DNA of 64,000 nt from Pedobacter sp. BMA (GTDB taxonomy: Bacteria > Bacteroidota > Bacteroidia > Sphingobacteriales > Sphingobacteriaceae), in NCBI RefSeq assembly GCF_001027745.1, contig NZ_LECU01000006.1, forward strand, positions 62,001-126,000. Reading direction: 5' to 3'. How positions within the stretch are numbered: the stretch's first letter is position 1; each line of letters starts with the position of its first letter. Of this stretch, positions 10,439-19,638 are shown one piece after another. The notes under the pieces are model-generated. The model was not told where the DNA came from. It ran no database searches and saw nothing but the letters and a program-made list of their open reading frames with translations. Made by a program: the position numbers and the translations under genes.

Positions 10439-10472
10439 AAAAAAAAAGCTTTCCTTTTAGAGGAAAGCTTTT
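10439..10472 (-). terminator. Intrinsic terminator after secG
   Basis: AAAAGCTTTCCT (10444-10455) and AGGAAAGCTTTT (10461-10472) form a 12-bp perfect stem with a 5-nt loop. On the minus strand it is followed by a run of T (nine A residues at 10439-10447 on the plus strand). It closes the miaB-to-secG block and separates it from groES. Confidence 0.88.
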
Positions 10473-10492
10473 AAATAATTGCCATTATGATG

Positions 10493-10855
10493 TTATTTCT
10501 TTGTAGTATCTGTTGATGCCGGCGTTGTAGCAGCAGGTTTAGTGCTGTTTAAACCGCCACCTAGCGGAGAAGGAGATGGTGTTTTATCTAAACGCTCCTG
10601 AATAGCAGAGTTACCTACTGCGGCAGTACCGCCACTGGTTTTTGAAACTGTAGTTATACCTAATGTTAACACTACGATCGCGGCTAATAAAATCCAGGAG
10701 CCTTTTTCCAAAACATCGCCAGTACGTTGTACTCCAAACATATTGCTTGTGCCACCACCTGTAGCTAAACCACCACCTTTAGGGTTCTGTATCAATACAA
10801 ACAAACCTAAAGCTATACACGCAATAATTAATAAAATGATTAAAAAGGTTACCAT
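10493..10855 (-). CDS. secG: Preprotein translocase subunit SecG
   Basis: A 120-residue membrane protein with two hydrophobic segments (about residues 3-22 and 53-72) separated by NPKGGGLATGGGTSNMFGVQRTGDVL, the conserved SecG cytosolic loop. It assists SecYE-SecA in moving proteins across the inner membrane. The C-terminal 35 residues are a low-complexity Thr/Pro/Ser tail, common in Bacteroidota SecG. It is the last gene of the leftward block and lies 16 nt after the TPR-like gene. Confidence 0.95.
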   Translation of the reverse strand: MVTFLIILLIIACIALGLFVLIQNPKGGGLATGGGTSNMFGVQRTGDVLEKGSWILLAAIVVLTLGITTVSKTSGGTAAVGNSAIQERLDKTPSPSPLGGGLNSTKPAATTPASTDTTKK

Positions 10856-10871
10856 GGTAATATTATATTTT

Positions 10872-11774
10872 TTAAAATTTCTTTTCTATAGATTGGATAA
10901 GGTCGGCAAAGTAACCACTTTTTTCTGGATATTTCAAACTTAATTTTTTATAAGTATCTATGGCCTTGTGATAAAGCATTTGTTCGATGTAAATCTTAGC
11001 CAGAGTTTCGGAAACGAGGTCGTAGTGGTCTTCAGCGCTTTTCTTTGCTTTATTCTCATTATCGATCTGTTCAGGCTTTGGAGGCTTTATTGTTGGATCT
11101 TCCTTTAAGAACTTTTCTATAATTTCTGCCCCTTTGGTATCCTTAATCTCTGCCGGGTATTCTGCAAGGTGATCAGCAACCTCAAACGGTGTTTGTATAT
11201 GAAAAATATGTTCAACATATTGTTGCTGAAATTCTGCTGCATCAGGTTTTTGCTGTTTTTTGGAAACTTCATCCGACTTACGGTGTGCATAGGGCTGAAA
11301 AACCTGTTCGTGCTCTTTACGTGTTTTAGCTAACCACCACAAAAAAGTGTATGGAAGCTGATCATCATCATATTTAGAAACACGACTGAGTTCCGGTTCA
11401 TCAGGAATTACCGTTTCAATCTGCGGAACCTGTTGCACTGCTACTGTATCAATCTTTTTCTCAAATTCAAAAAAATCAATTGTCGCAACACTTTCTATAA
11501 ATAGTTCTTCTTCACCTTTCAAACCGGTGACTTCATGCTCCATTAGGGGTTTGTCCTCCTCAACGGATACCATATTCAAGACATGAAAGAGTACATTCCC
11601 CTGGCTATAGAGTGCTGCTTTGGGAACAAATGAAGCTTCAGCTCTGGCCAGCAACAAATGCAGAGGCTGTGCATAAGGATATTCGGCAACCATTTCTTTT
11701 AAAAAAGGTACATGCGACTTCCTCACCTTTCCAGGTTCGGCAATTAAATCAGCAAGTAGCTTTTTGTTATCCAT
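10872..11774 (-). CDS. Conserved hypothetical protein with TPR-like C-terminus
   Basis: A 300-residue soluble protein without signal peptide or membrane segment. The N-terminus has alternating helices (KLLADLIAEPGKVRKSHV, then PYAQPLHLLLARAEA), the middle is acidic and low-complexity, and the end (SETLAKIYIEQMLYHKAIDTYKKLSLKYPEKSGYF, shown in part) resembles one or two tetratricopeptide repeats. I recognise the arrangement between lptE and secG as common in this phylum but know no assigned function. A scaffolding role in envelope biogenesis is a guess from context only. Confidence 0.75.
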   Translation of the reverse strand: MDNKKLLADLIAEPGKVRKSHVPFLKEMVAEYPYAQPLHLLLARAEASFVPKAALYSQGNVLFHVLNMVSVEEDKPLMEHEVTGLKGEEELFIESVATIDFFEFEKKIDTVAVQQVPQIETVIPDEPELSRVSKYDDDQLPYTFLWWLAKTRKEHEQVFQPYAHRKSDEVSKKQQKPDAAEFQQQYVEHIFHIQTPFEVADHLAEYPAEIKDTKGAEIIEKFLKEDPTIKPPKPEQIDNENKAKKSAEDHYDLVSETLAKIYIEQMLYHKAIDTYKKLSLKYPEKSGYFADLIQSIEKKF

Positions 11775-11841
11775 GATCTGAGTTTGGTGCTAAGTTAAAA
11801 ATTGTAGTCGGTATAAAATATTTTGTTTCACATATGGACAC

Positions 11842-12339
11842 CTACCATTGGGCGAAAGCCCTGTTGAAGATATCTTCTGTAAGCTGCCGGTTGATATTTT
11901 CTATTGCTGCAGGTATGGCTGCTGCAGTGGGAGAATAATCAAGATACTTTGTAAAGCTCTCTTCAAAACTCTCTTTCTCATGATCTTTTACATTATTACG
12001 GTATTTCACAGATACGGTGATCGTTAATCTGTTTGCACCTGCTGTTGGCGTAGAAGTTCCCTGCAAAGCGACCGGCTTTATATCGTACCCTGTGATCCTG
12101 CCTTCAAAAACAGCATCGGCTTCTCCCGTACTTACGCTTAAACGGGTTTGGTTACGAATCCTTGTTTTTAAGGCTTCGGTAAGCGCATTGGCCAATGTTG
12201 GTACAACAAGTGGCGCATTATTTTCGAACACACGTACGTTCACGGATTTTAAGCCATCGGTAGATGCACCACTGAATTTATAAGTACAGGCCGAACTGAG
12301 GGTTAGGAGGGCAATTAAAGCAATAAGTCTGATTTTCAT
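11842..12339 (-). CDS. lptE: LptE-family LPS-assembly lipoprotein
   Basis: A 165-residue lipoprotein with signal peptide MKIRLIALIALLTLSSAC and lipobox LSSAC (Cys18). The mature part (CTYKFSGAS...SVNVRVFENNAPLVVPTL) has the pattern of the Bacteroidota LptE-like family: an early 'Y.F.G' motif, an amphipathic helix with LANALTEALKTRI, then strands with 'EGRITGYDI.P'. LptE plugs the LptD barrel and helps deliver LPS to the outer leaflet. It follows the sigma-54 activator by 74 nt, a gene order often seen in Bacteroidota. The call is by pattern; overall identity in this family is low. Confidence 0.8.
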   Translation of the reverse strand: MKIRLIALIALLTLSSACTYKFSGASTDGLKSVNVRVFENNAPLVVPTLANALTEALKTRIRNQTRLSVSTGEADAVFEGRITGYDIKPVALQGTSTPTAGANRLTITVSVKYRNNVKDHEKESFEESFTKYLDYSPTAAAIPAAIENINRQLTEDIFNRAFAQW

Positions 12340-12413
12340 CTATTTATATCTTAACACTTGTGTGAAATAGAAAGTGATTTTTAAGCTGGAATTATCTCAT
12401 AAAAGCTAAAGTA

Positions 12414-13658
12414 TTATAAATTTAACTCTTTAATTTTCCTGTATAGTGTACGTTCTGAAATACCTAACTCCTGAGCGGCAAACTTACGTTTACCTTTATG
12501 TTTCTTAAGTGCTTTTTTGATCAGGTCTGACTCTTTATCTACCAGTGATAAGGACTCTTCCACTTCCTCAGCATCGTGCGCGAAATATTCGGGGCTGCCA
12601 TTGCTGTTATTATTATTGTTTGGTGCCGGATGCTGAATGGTAAATGCATGATCATTTCCTCCAGGCAGCTCAACATCGCGGTAAAGCTGATTGATGTACT
12701 GAGGATTATCGGCCAGCACTGTTGCTGTATTCCCTCCATGCTGAATAATTTCAGCAACAAGTTTTTTCAACTCTACCATATCTTTTTTCATGTCGAAAAG
12801 CACCTTATACAAAATATCTCTTTCGGTAAAATCTTCTTTCGACTGTGCATTTATTGCCATTGGCAAATTGCTGCCTGCTTCATTTGGGATATAGTTCAGG
12901 ATAGCCTGTGCGTTAACATTTCTATCTTTTTCGAGCACACAGATTTGCTCAGCGATATTTTTCAACTGACGAACATTTCCGGGCCAGCTGTAATTGGTTA
13001 AAATCTGAACAGCTTCAGGCTCCAGGTGAAGCCCTGGCGAACGGTATTTATCACTAAAATCTGCTGCGAACTTTCTAAACAATAAGAAAATATCTTCCTT
13101 ACGCTCATGTAGCGCAGGGATACGTAGCGGAACCGTATTCAACCGGTAATATAAATCCTCGCGAAATTTTCCGTTTTTAACACGGGTATATACGTCAACA
13201 TTTGTAGCTGCGATAATGCGAACGTCTGTTTTCTGCACTTTGGACGAGCCTACTCTCAGGTATTCGCCACTTTCCAGAATCCTGAGTAAGCGTGCCTGCG
13301 TGCCCAGTGGCAGCTCGGCTACTTCATCCAAAAAAATAGTGCCGCCATTTGCTACCTCAAAGTATCCTTTTCGTGCTTCATGTGCACCGGTAAAAGACCC
13401 TTTTTCGTGTCCGAATAACTCTGAATCAATCGTTCCCTCTGGAATTGCACCGCAGTTTACGGCGATAAAAGTTCCATGTTTACGGGCGCTCATTTGATGG
13501 ATAATCTGAGAAAAAACCTCTTTACCGCTACCACTTTCACCAGTAATTAGCACAGACATATCCGTTGGGGCCACCTGACTGGCAATATCTATGGCACGAT
13601 TTAGTAATGGAGAATTTCCAATAATACCGAATCGTTGTTTAATATTTTGTGTATCCAT
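12414..13658 (-). CDS. Sigma-54-dependent transcriptional activator without receiver domain
   Basis: A 414-residue activator. The AAA+ domain spans about residues 10-245: Walker A GESGSGKE (40-47), the sigma-54 contact loop GSFTGA (87-92, a Ser variant of GAFTGA), Walker B FLDEVAEL (109-116), and the R-finger region with DLYYRLNTVPLRIPAL. After a variable linker (about 250-370) comes a Fis-type helix-turn-helix (KFAAQELGISERTLYRKI, about 393-410). No receiver, GAF or PAS domain precedes the AAA+ domain, so control must come from expression, the linker or a partner protein. It sits between miaB and lptE, which suggests that envelope or translation genes are its targets, but no sigma-54 promoter was identified. 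Confidence 0.93.
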   Translation of the reverse strand: MDTQNIKQRFGIIGNSPLLNRAIDIASQVAPTDMSVLITGESGSGKEVFSQIIHQMSARKHGTFIAVNCGAIPEGTIDSELFGHEKGSFTGAHEARKGYFEVANGGTIFLDEVAELPLGTQARLLRILESGEYLRVGSSKVQKTDVRIIAATNVDVYTRVKNGKFREDLYYRLNTVPLRIPALHERKEDIFLLFRKFAADFSDKYRSPGLHLEPEAVQILTNYSWPGNVRQLKNIAEQICVLEKDRNVNAQAILNYIPNEAGSNLPMAINAQSKEDFTERDILYKVLFDMKKDMVELKKLVAEIIQHGGNTATVLADNPQYINQLYRDVELPGGNDHAFTIQHPAPNNNNNSNGSPEYFAHDAEEVEESLSLVDKESDLIKKALKKHKGKRKFAAQELGISERTLYRKIKELNL

Positions 13659-13729
13659 TCTTTAGTATCAAGTATATAGTATCAGGACTGGCCGCAAATT
13701 AAGATCGTTTGCTTTTAAGTCTTGTGGTT

Positions 13730-15148
13730 CTACACCACGATCTTTCCTATTAGTGTTGCCGAGGTACACCTTTCGATATATACATTGGCATACTGGCCTG
13801 GTTTAACGTCCTCAATTGCCGGGAAAATGGCCATTGCACCACTATCCCCTCTTCCGCAATAATCTTTATCTGATTTTTTAGAAGTGCCCTCTATCAGGAC
13901 TCTAACTGTTTTGCCCACCCATTCCTGCAAGCGCATTAATGAATGCTCCTGCTGCTTAGCGAGTATTTCGGCTAAGCGACGTTTTTTGACGTCTTCAGGA
14001 ATATCATCTTCCAGTTTACGGGCAGCTAAAGTTCCAGGTCTTTCAGAATAAGTGAAGTTATAGGCAAAATCGTATTGCACATAATCCATCATACTCAGGG
14101 TTTCCTGGTGTTCCTCTTCTGTTTCAGTACAGAAGCCTGCGATGATATCTGTTGAAATTGCACAGCCCGGGATAATTTCTCTGATGGCATCGATGCGATT
14201 GATATACCATTCGCGGCTGTAAGTTCTGTTCATTAATTCCAGCACACGGGTATTGCCCGACTGGACCGGTAGGTGAATGTAATTGCAGATGTTATCGTAT
14301 TTAGCAATGGTACGTAAAACCTCATCGGTAATATCCTTGGGATGTGAAGTGGAGAAACGAACCCTTAATTCAGGACTAACCAAAGCTGTTTGCTCCAGTA
14401 GCTGAGCAAAGTTTACTGATTCTGTGCCGTCTTCAGAGGTCCAGGTATATGAATCTACGTTTTGTCCCAGCAGTGTAACTTCACGGTAGCCCGCATCAAA
14501 CAAAGCTATGGCCTCCTGAATAATTGAATGTGCATCACGGCTGCGTTCGCGACCTCTAGTAAATGGCACTACGCAGAAAGAGCACATATTGTTGCAACCA
14601 CGGGTTATAGAAATAAAAGCTGTAATTCCGTTACTATTTAAACGAACCGGGCTAATATCTGCGTATGTTTCCTCGCGAGACAGTAAAACGTTTACGGCTT
14701 TATGTCCACTTTCTACCTGCTCGATTAAATTTGGCAAATCCCGGTAAGCATCAGGACCCACTACTACATCGACCAGGCGTTCTTCCTCTAAAAATTTTGA
14801 TTTCAAACGCTCAGCCATGCAACCCAGCACGCCAACAATTAATTTTGGATTACGGCGTTTTTCCGCACCAAATTGCGACAGGCGATTTCGAACCCTTGTT
14901 TCCGCATTTTCACGAATAGAACAGGTATTAATGAATATCACATCTGCCTGATGGTAATCACCTGTAGTTTCAAATCCAGTTTCAGAAAGAATAGAGGCAA
15001 CAATCTCACTATCTGCAAAATTCATTGCACAGCCGTAACTTTCGATATATAATTTACGGGCATCGGCTTTAAGTGGTGTATCTAAAATTAAAGCTTCACC
15101 TTGCCTTGCTTCATCATGCGTCTTATCCTGTACTTGTAAATCAATCAT
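13730..15148 (-). CDS. miaB: tRNA-2-methylthio-N6-dimethylallyladenosine synthase MiaB
   Basis: A 472-residue radical-SAM methylthiotransferase. The N-terminal UPF0004 domain carries Cys40 (ESYGCAMN), Cys76 (NTCSIRENA) and Cys110 (GVLGCMAE), ligands of the auxiliary cluster. The radical-SAM motif CNNMCSFC gives Cys185, Cys189 and Cys192. The C-terminal ~65 residues form a TRAM RNA-binding domain. It converts i6A37 to ms2i6A37 in tRNAs that read codons starting with U. It is the first gene of the leftward block and has a good promoter 25 nt upstream. The NTCSIRENA sequence favours MiaB over MtaB or RimO. Confidence 0.97.
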   Translation of the reverse strand: MIDLQVQDKTHDEARQGEALILDTPLKADARKLYIESYGCAMNFADSEIVASILSETGFETTGDYHQADVIFINTCSIRENAETRVRNRLSQFGAEKRRNPKLIVGVLGCMAERLKSKFLEEERLVDVVVGPDAYRDLPNLIEQVESGHKAVNVLLSREETYADISPVRLNSNGITAFISITRGCNNMCSFCVVPFTRGRERSRDAHSIIQEAIALFDAGYREVTLLGQNVDSYTWTSEDGTESVNFAQLLEQTALVSPELRVRFSTSHPKDITDEVLRTIAKYDNICNYIHLPVQSGNTRVLELMNRTYSREWYINRIDAIREIIPGCAISTDIIAGFCTETEEEHQETLSMMDYVQYDFAYNFTYSERPGTLAARKLEDDIPEDVKKRRLAEILAKQQEHSLMRLQEWVGKTVRVLIEGTSKKSDKDYCGRGDSGAMAIFPAIEDVKPGQYANVYIERCTSATLIGKIVV

Positions 15149-15172
15149 TATTTAAAAACATTTGGAGGATTG

Positions 15173-15205
15173 CAAAAATACACAAATAAAATTAAAAGTG
15201 ACAAA
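15173..15205 (-). promoter_or_regulatory. Bacteroidota-type promoter of miaB
   Basis: On the minus strand TTTG (complement of 15202-15205), a 21-nt spacer and TATTTTTG (complement of 15173-15180) match the TTTG/TAnnTTTG promoter. The predicted start gives a leader of about 20 nt before the miaB ATG. Confidence 0.65.
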
Positions 15206-15284
15206 TTGACATATTTAGTTGTAATGTTTACAAACGAATTATTTTCGGATTGGTCGTATTGGATCAGGTGATGTCTGAACGAAC

Positions 15285-15332
15285 TAACAGATAGCGCATG
15301 AAGATACAAACCTTTCACAGTTCTATCTGTTA
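15285..15332. repeat. 10-bp inverted repeat upstream of the AsmA-like pair
   Basis: TAACAGATAG (15285-15294) and CTATCTGTTA (15323-15332) are perfect inverted copies separated by 28 bp and end 20 bp before the ATG at 15353. This could be an operator with two half-sites or a leader hairpin; no T-run follows, so it does not look like a terminator. Confidence 0.5.
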
Positions 15333-15352
15333 CCTATCGATAAGGCAATAAA

Positions 15353-17155
15353 ATGACTGCTCAAAAAAGAAATAAACTCTGGACCTGGATCGCGTGTATC
15401 ATTGGTGGATTAATATTAATCGGAGCTTTTGGTGCAATGTTCATTAGTGCGCGATGGAAGCCTATTCTAACGGAAAAAATAAAAGAGGGGGTTTATAATG
15501 GCTCTCATCATCTGTATACTATAGATTTTAAAAGCATTAACCTTAATATTATTACCGGAAGTCTGGCGCTGCGTGAGGTAACTTTAAAGCCAGACACTTC
15601 TGTGTACGATAGTTTGAAAAAGCTAAGTCTAGCTCCTGCGCACACCTTTGAACTGAAATTGAAAAAACTTCAGATTACACGTGTGGGGATTTTGACTGCA
15701 TATTTCAAAAAACGTGTGGATGTAAATGAAATCAGGCTAGACAAACCATCTATTAATATGATTTTTAGCAAGGTTCCAAAAAAGGCCGATACCGCCAAAG
15801 TAGAAAAATCCCTTTATGAGCAGATTTCCAAAACCTTTAAATCGATTCGGGTGCATAGTATCAAAATTGTTGATGCTGACTTTGATTATGTGAATAACTC
15901 CGGTGGTAAAAAGGTGAAAAATGACATTAAGCACCTTGATATAACAGTTGACGATTTTTTGCTGGATTCACTATCCGGACAGGACACATCACGCTTTTAT
16001 TACACCAAAGATATTGCTTTCAGATTGGCTGGTTATAAATCGGTAACCAAAGACAGAATGTACAATATGAAAGTTGACACCATTACAGGTTCATATGCTA
16101 CAAGTAATATTACAGTTAAAGGTTTTAAACTCACGCCACTTTATCCGGAATTAGCATTTGCCCGGAAATATAAAATTCAAAAAGACCGGTATAATCTTTC
16201 GTTTGTGAAAATCGAATTTAATGGTGTTGACTTTACTGGATTAAATACCGATCAAAGCCTGCATGCCAGGTTGTTAAAAATTGGTCCGGGAAAGGTTGAG
16301 GTTTTCATGAGCCGGGAGTCGCCTCCTCCTCCAGGACTAGACAAAGGGCGAAATTATCCACACATGGCGCTGAAGCGTTTGAATATTCCAACGATAATTG
16401 ATACGGTCAAACTGCAGCAAATAGATTTGAAGTATTCGGAATATAATCCGGCAAGTAAGAAAACGGGATCTGTAGAATTTAATTCCTTAACCGGAAATAT
16501 TCTGAATGTGACCAATGACAGTTTACGCCTGGCCAAAAACAATCATTCTAAGGCTAATTTTAATTCCCTTTTGATGGGCAGCGGTAGGCTGAATGTTAAG
16601 ATCGATTTCAACCTGACCGATAAAAACGGGGCATTTGATTACAGTGGCAGTCTGGGTAAATTTGACTTTAGAAAACTCAATTCACTATCAAAGAACCTTG
16701 GTTTAGTTGAAATTGAAAGCGGCTATGTTCAACATATTGATTTTAAAGCAAGTGGAAATCTGCGCTCTGCTACCGGATCAATGAATATGCTTTACAGTAA
16801 CCTTAAGGTCAAACTGCTATCGGACAACATTGATGGAAATGGCACTAAAGAAAAAGGGTTTCTATCATTATTGGCCAATGCGATACTGGTAAAGGATGAG
16901 AACCCAAAAAAGGGCGATGCGCCAAGAACAGCAACGATGACCAACAGCAGAATCAGCTCGGCCTCATTTTTCAACCTGATGTGGAAGACGATATTTGTGG
17001 GGATAAAAGATATTGTAGGTGTTGGTATTGTTCCGGAGAAGAACCCTGTAAAGCAACAGAAAGTCATTGCTAAGAAAATACGGCAACAAAAGCGTGAAGA
17101 CCGACGTGAGGCCCGGAAAGAAAAAAACAGGAAGAACAGGCAGGAGGATCAATAA
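15353..17155 (+). CDS. AsmA/DUF748-like envelope protein, copy 1
   Basis: A 600-residue protein with one N-terminal membrane segment (about residues 10-32, WIACIIGGLILIGAFGAMF) and a long region rich in beta strands. Patterns such as 'INLNIITGSLALREVTLKPD' near 55-75 and a C-terminal 'GSGRLNVKIDFNLTDKNGAFDYSG' block resemble AsmA/TamB-type proteins, which bridge the periplasm and affect outer-membrane lipid transport or assembly. The tail is strongly basic (KKIRQQKREDRREARKE). A paralogue follows 53 bp downstream. Membership of the AsmA clan is inferred from organisation, not from a decisive motif. Confidence 0.65.
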   Translation: MTAQKRNKLWTWIACIIGGLILIGAFGAMFISARWKPILTEKIKEGVYNGSHHLYTIDFKSINLNIITGSLALREVTLKPDTSVYDSLKKLSLAPAHTFELKLKKLQITRVGILTAYFKKRVDVNEIRLDKPSINMIFSKVPKKADTAKVEKSLYEQISKTFKSIRVHSIKIVDADFDYVNNSGGKKVKNDIKHLDITVDDFLLDSLSGQDTSRFYYTKDIAFRLAGYKSVTKDRMYNMKVDTITGSYATSNITVKGFKLTPLYPELAFARKYKIQKDRYNLSFVKIEFNGVDFTGLNTDQSLHARLLKIGPGKVEVFMSRESPPPPGLDKGRNYPHMALKRLNIPTIIDTVKLQQIDLKYSEYNPASKKTGSVEFNSLTGNILNVTNDSLRLAKNNHSKANFNSLLMGSGRLNVKIDFNLTDKNGAFDYSGSLGKFDFRKLNSLSKNLGLVEIESGYVQHIDFKASGNLRSATGSMNMLYSNLKVKLLSDNIDGNGTKEKGFLSLLANAILVKDENPKKGDAPRTATMTNSRISSASFFNLMWKTIFVGIKDIVGVGIVPEKNPVKQQKVIAKKIRQQKREDRREARKEKNRKNRQEDQ

Positions 17156-17208
17156 ATTCATTTTATAAATGTATATTGCTGGTAAAACAAGCACTCCCCG
17201 TTTATTAA

Positions 17209-19017
17209 ATGCCAGATACCAAGCGCAACCGTTATCAAGTTTATAAGTGGATTACAGGCGTACTATTCGCCATACTTATGTTGCTTTTTGGTTTGGCCTG
17301 GTTTTTAAATGTAAAATCGCGCCCGATTCTTACTGACCGGATCAAAACTTTGCTATACAAATCTACAGATAGCCTTTACACCATTAGTTTCTCTAATGTG
17401 TCGACGAATATACTGACAGGTAATGCCACACTGGAAAATGTTAGGATCAGGCCTGACACGACACGTTTTAAGCAGCTTATCGGATTAAAACGTGCGCCAA
17501 ATAATCTGTATACTGTTTCCCTGAAAAAGCTTTCGGTCAAACATTTCCATCCTTTAACTTTATATCAGGAGCAAAAGCTTCAGCTCGATGAGATTATTTT
17601 CGACAAGCCGGAAGTATCCATGCAGAATCAGCAATTTGCCTTCAATGAGGGGCGTGCACCAAGGCCGGTTAAATCACCATATGCCTTTATTTCGAAAAAC
17701 CTGAAAGAGTTTTCAATCAAAAACATTCTGTTCAGGGATGCCAGTTTCAAATACGTCAATAAAAATCGAACTGACAGCCAGCCATTTCTGATTGACGATT
17801 TAAACATCACCTTAACCGATCTTCTTGTGGATTCCACTTCTGCTGAGGATGAAAGCAGATTTTATTTATTAAAGGATATTGTTATTAATCTCAACAACTA
17901 TGTTTACACGACACCCAATAAAATGTACAACATTAAACTGGATCAGCTTGATTTCAGGGCTACGACAGGAAAGTTAAGGGTAAATAGTTTTGCTCTGGAA
18001 CCGCTTTACGATGAGATGCAGTTCAGCAAGATACATCCTGGTAAGGAACGGTTTGATATTCGCATGAATGATTTGCAATTAAACGGGATTGACTTACCGC
18101 TGTACATCAGCAAGCAGGAAATATGGGCAAAGGAAATGGCTATTGCGCATGGTCAGGTATCAGTATTCAATGGGAATGATGGACTTCCAAGCGCTAGTGA
18201 GCGTGCCAAGGAGAGCAAGGTTGGCCGCTTTCCGCATCAGTTATTGCAATTGGTGGAAGTGCCAATCCTGGTACAAAAAATTCAGCTTAAAGATATTAAC
18301 ATTAATTACGGTGTTTTCAATGGTGAAAGCCAGCAAAAGGGAAGAATTTCCTTTGAGAACACCTCCGGTATCATCAAAAACGCGACTAACCTGGATAAAA
18401 TCAAAGCCATAAATCCCATCATGGATGTTAACCTCAGGTCTTATCTTTTCGGTCAGGGAAAACTTGATGTAAACTTCAGATTTGACCTTAAAGCGAAAGA
18501 CGGTGCATTTCTTTACAATGGAGTGCTGCATGGTTTCAATGCCCGAATTCTGAACCAGATCACCAAACCGCTGGGACTGGTGAGAATTAACCGTGGGACG
18601 GTAGACCAGCTGAAGTTCAGTTTCAAGGCCAATGATGCAGGGGCTCATGGTAAAGTTGCTTTTTCGTACTATGATCTATCTGTGGCGCTAATGAAAAATG
18701 ATCCGACGAAAGACCATTTAATTACACGGGGATTTCTTTCCTTTTTAGCAAATGCGCTTATTATAAAATCGGAAAATCCAGGCCCAAGCGGAAAGCTGGT
18801 TACTGTTGACGTGGATTACCTGCGTCCCAACTACTCCTCTTTTTTCAACATGATCTGGAGAAGCCTGTTTGTTGGAATAAAGTATAGTGTGGGGATTACA
18901 GAAGAGAAACAGAATGAGATTAAAAAACACATTGCCAACTTTAAAGCCATGCAGGAAGGGCACCGCCTTCGCAAACTGAAACGGCTGGAACGCAGAAAAA
19001 AAACAGAGCAGCGTTAA
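17209..19017 (+). CDS. AsmA/DUF748-like envelope protein, copy 2
   Basis: A 602-residue paralogue of the preceding gene with the same plan: N-terminal membrane segment (about residues 13-30), 'SNVSTNILTGNATLENVRIRPD' near 58-80 matching copy 1's 'NLNIITGSLALREVTLKPD', the shared 'KMYNIKLDQLD' segment and 'FLSFLANALIIKSENP' near the end, then a basic tail (KLKRLERRKKTEQR). Conservation along the whole length with low identity points to an old tandem duplication in which the two products may act together. A role in inner-to-outer membrane lipid traffic is inferred from the fold class only. Confidence 0.65.
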   Translation: MPDTKRNRYQVYKWITGVLFAILMLLFGLAWFLNVKSRPILTDRIKTLLYKSTDSLYTISFSNVSTNILTGNATLENVRIRPDTTRFKQLIGLKRAPNNLYTVSLKKLSVKHFHPLTLYQEQKLQLDEIIFDKPEVSMQNQQFAFNEGRAPRPVKSPYAFISKNLKEFSIKNILFRDASFKYVNKNRTDSQPFLIDDLNITLTDLLVDSTSAEDESRFYLLKDIVINLNNYVYTTPNKMYNIKLDQLDFRATTGKLRVNSFALEPLYDEMQFSKIHPGKERFDIRMNDLQLNGIDLPLYISKQEIWAKEMAIAHGQVSVFNGNDGLPSASERAKESKVGRFPHQLLQLVEVPILVQKIQLKDININYGVFNGESQQKGRISFENTSGIIKNATNLDKIKAINPIMDVNLRSYLFGQGKLDVNFRFDLKAKDGAFLYNGVLHGFNARILNQITKPLGLVRINRGTVDQLKFSFKANDAGAHGKVAFSYYDLSVALMKNDPTKDHLITRGFLSFLANALIIKSENPGPSGKLVTVDVDYLRPNYSSFFNMIWRSLFVGIKYSVGITEEKQNEIKKHIANFKAMQEGHRLRKLKRLERRKKTEQR

Positions 19018-19026
19018 CCTATCATG

Positions 19027-19055
19027 TTGACTATTGTAACGTTTTATTATCTTTA
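19027..19055 (+). promoter_or_regulatory. Promoter of the LemA gene
   Basis: TTG (19027-19029), an 18-nt spacer and TATCTTTA (19048-19055, 7 of 8 to TAnnTTTG) lie 25 nt before the LemA ATG. The position and spacing fit a Bacteroidota primary-sigma promoter. Confidence 0.5.
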
Positions 19056-19080
19056 GTATCTAAATTAAAAAACACAAGTT

Positions 19081-19638
19081 ATGATTATTGCACTCATTAT
19101 CATCGCCCTGTTATTCATTATTGGGATTTCATTTTACAATTCGCTTATCGGAAAGAAAAACCAGGTTACCAACGCTTTTTCTGCCATTGATGTGATGTTA
19201 AAAAAACGCTTTGATCTAATACCCAATCTCGTTGAAGTGGTAAAACAGTACACCAACTATGAACAGGGTACTTTAACCAGGATTGTTGAGCTGAGAGCTA
19301 AAGCTACATCCGGAACGCTTAGTGATACTGAAAAAGCACAGCTCGACAGCCAATTAAGCAGCAGCGTAAACGGGTTGATGGTTAATGTTGAAAATTATCC
19401 TGATTTGAAAGCCAATACGAATTTCATTAACCTGCAAACCACCTGGACAGAAAGCGAGGAACAGATTGCCGCGGCCAGAAGAACCTACAATGCCACGGTA
19501 ACAGAATATAATAATGCCATCATGATGTTCCCAGGGAGCATTTTTGCAGGTATGCTCAACTACCAGACTGTTCCGGTACTGGAAACCGTAGCTGATGAGC
19601 GTAAAAATATTAGTGCCAGGGATCTCTTCAATAACTAA
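19081..19638 (+). CDS. LemA family protein
   Basis: A 185-residue protein with an N-terminal membrane segment (MIIALIIIALLFIIGISFYN) followed by the conserved NQVTNAFSAIDVMLKKRFDLIPNLVE region (shown in part elsewhere), the signature of LemA. The remainder is a long helical bundle ending near VPVLETVADERKN. LemA proteins are widespread and membrane-anchored; no enzymatic role is established. The stop overlaps the next gene's ATG by one base (TAATG), so the two are translationally coupled. Confidence 0.93.
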   Translation: MIIALIIIALLFIIGISFYNSLIGKKNQVTNAFSAIDVMLKKRFDLIPNLVEVVKQYTNYEQGTLTRIVELRAKATSGTLSDTEKAQLDSQLSSSVNGLMVNVENYPDLKANTNFINLQTTWTESEEQIAAARRTYNATVTEYNNAIMMFPGSIFAGMLNYQTVPVLETVADERKNISARDLFNN

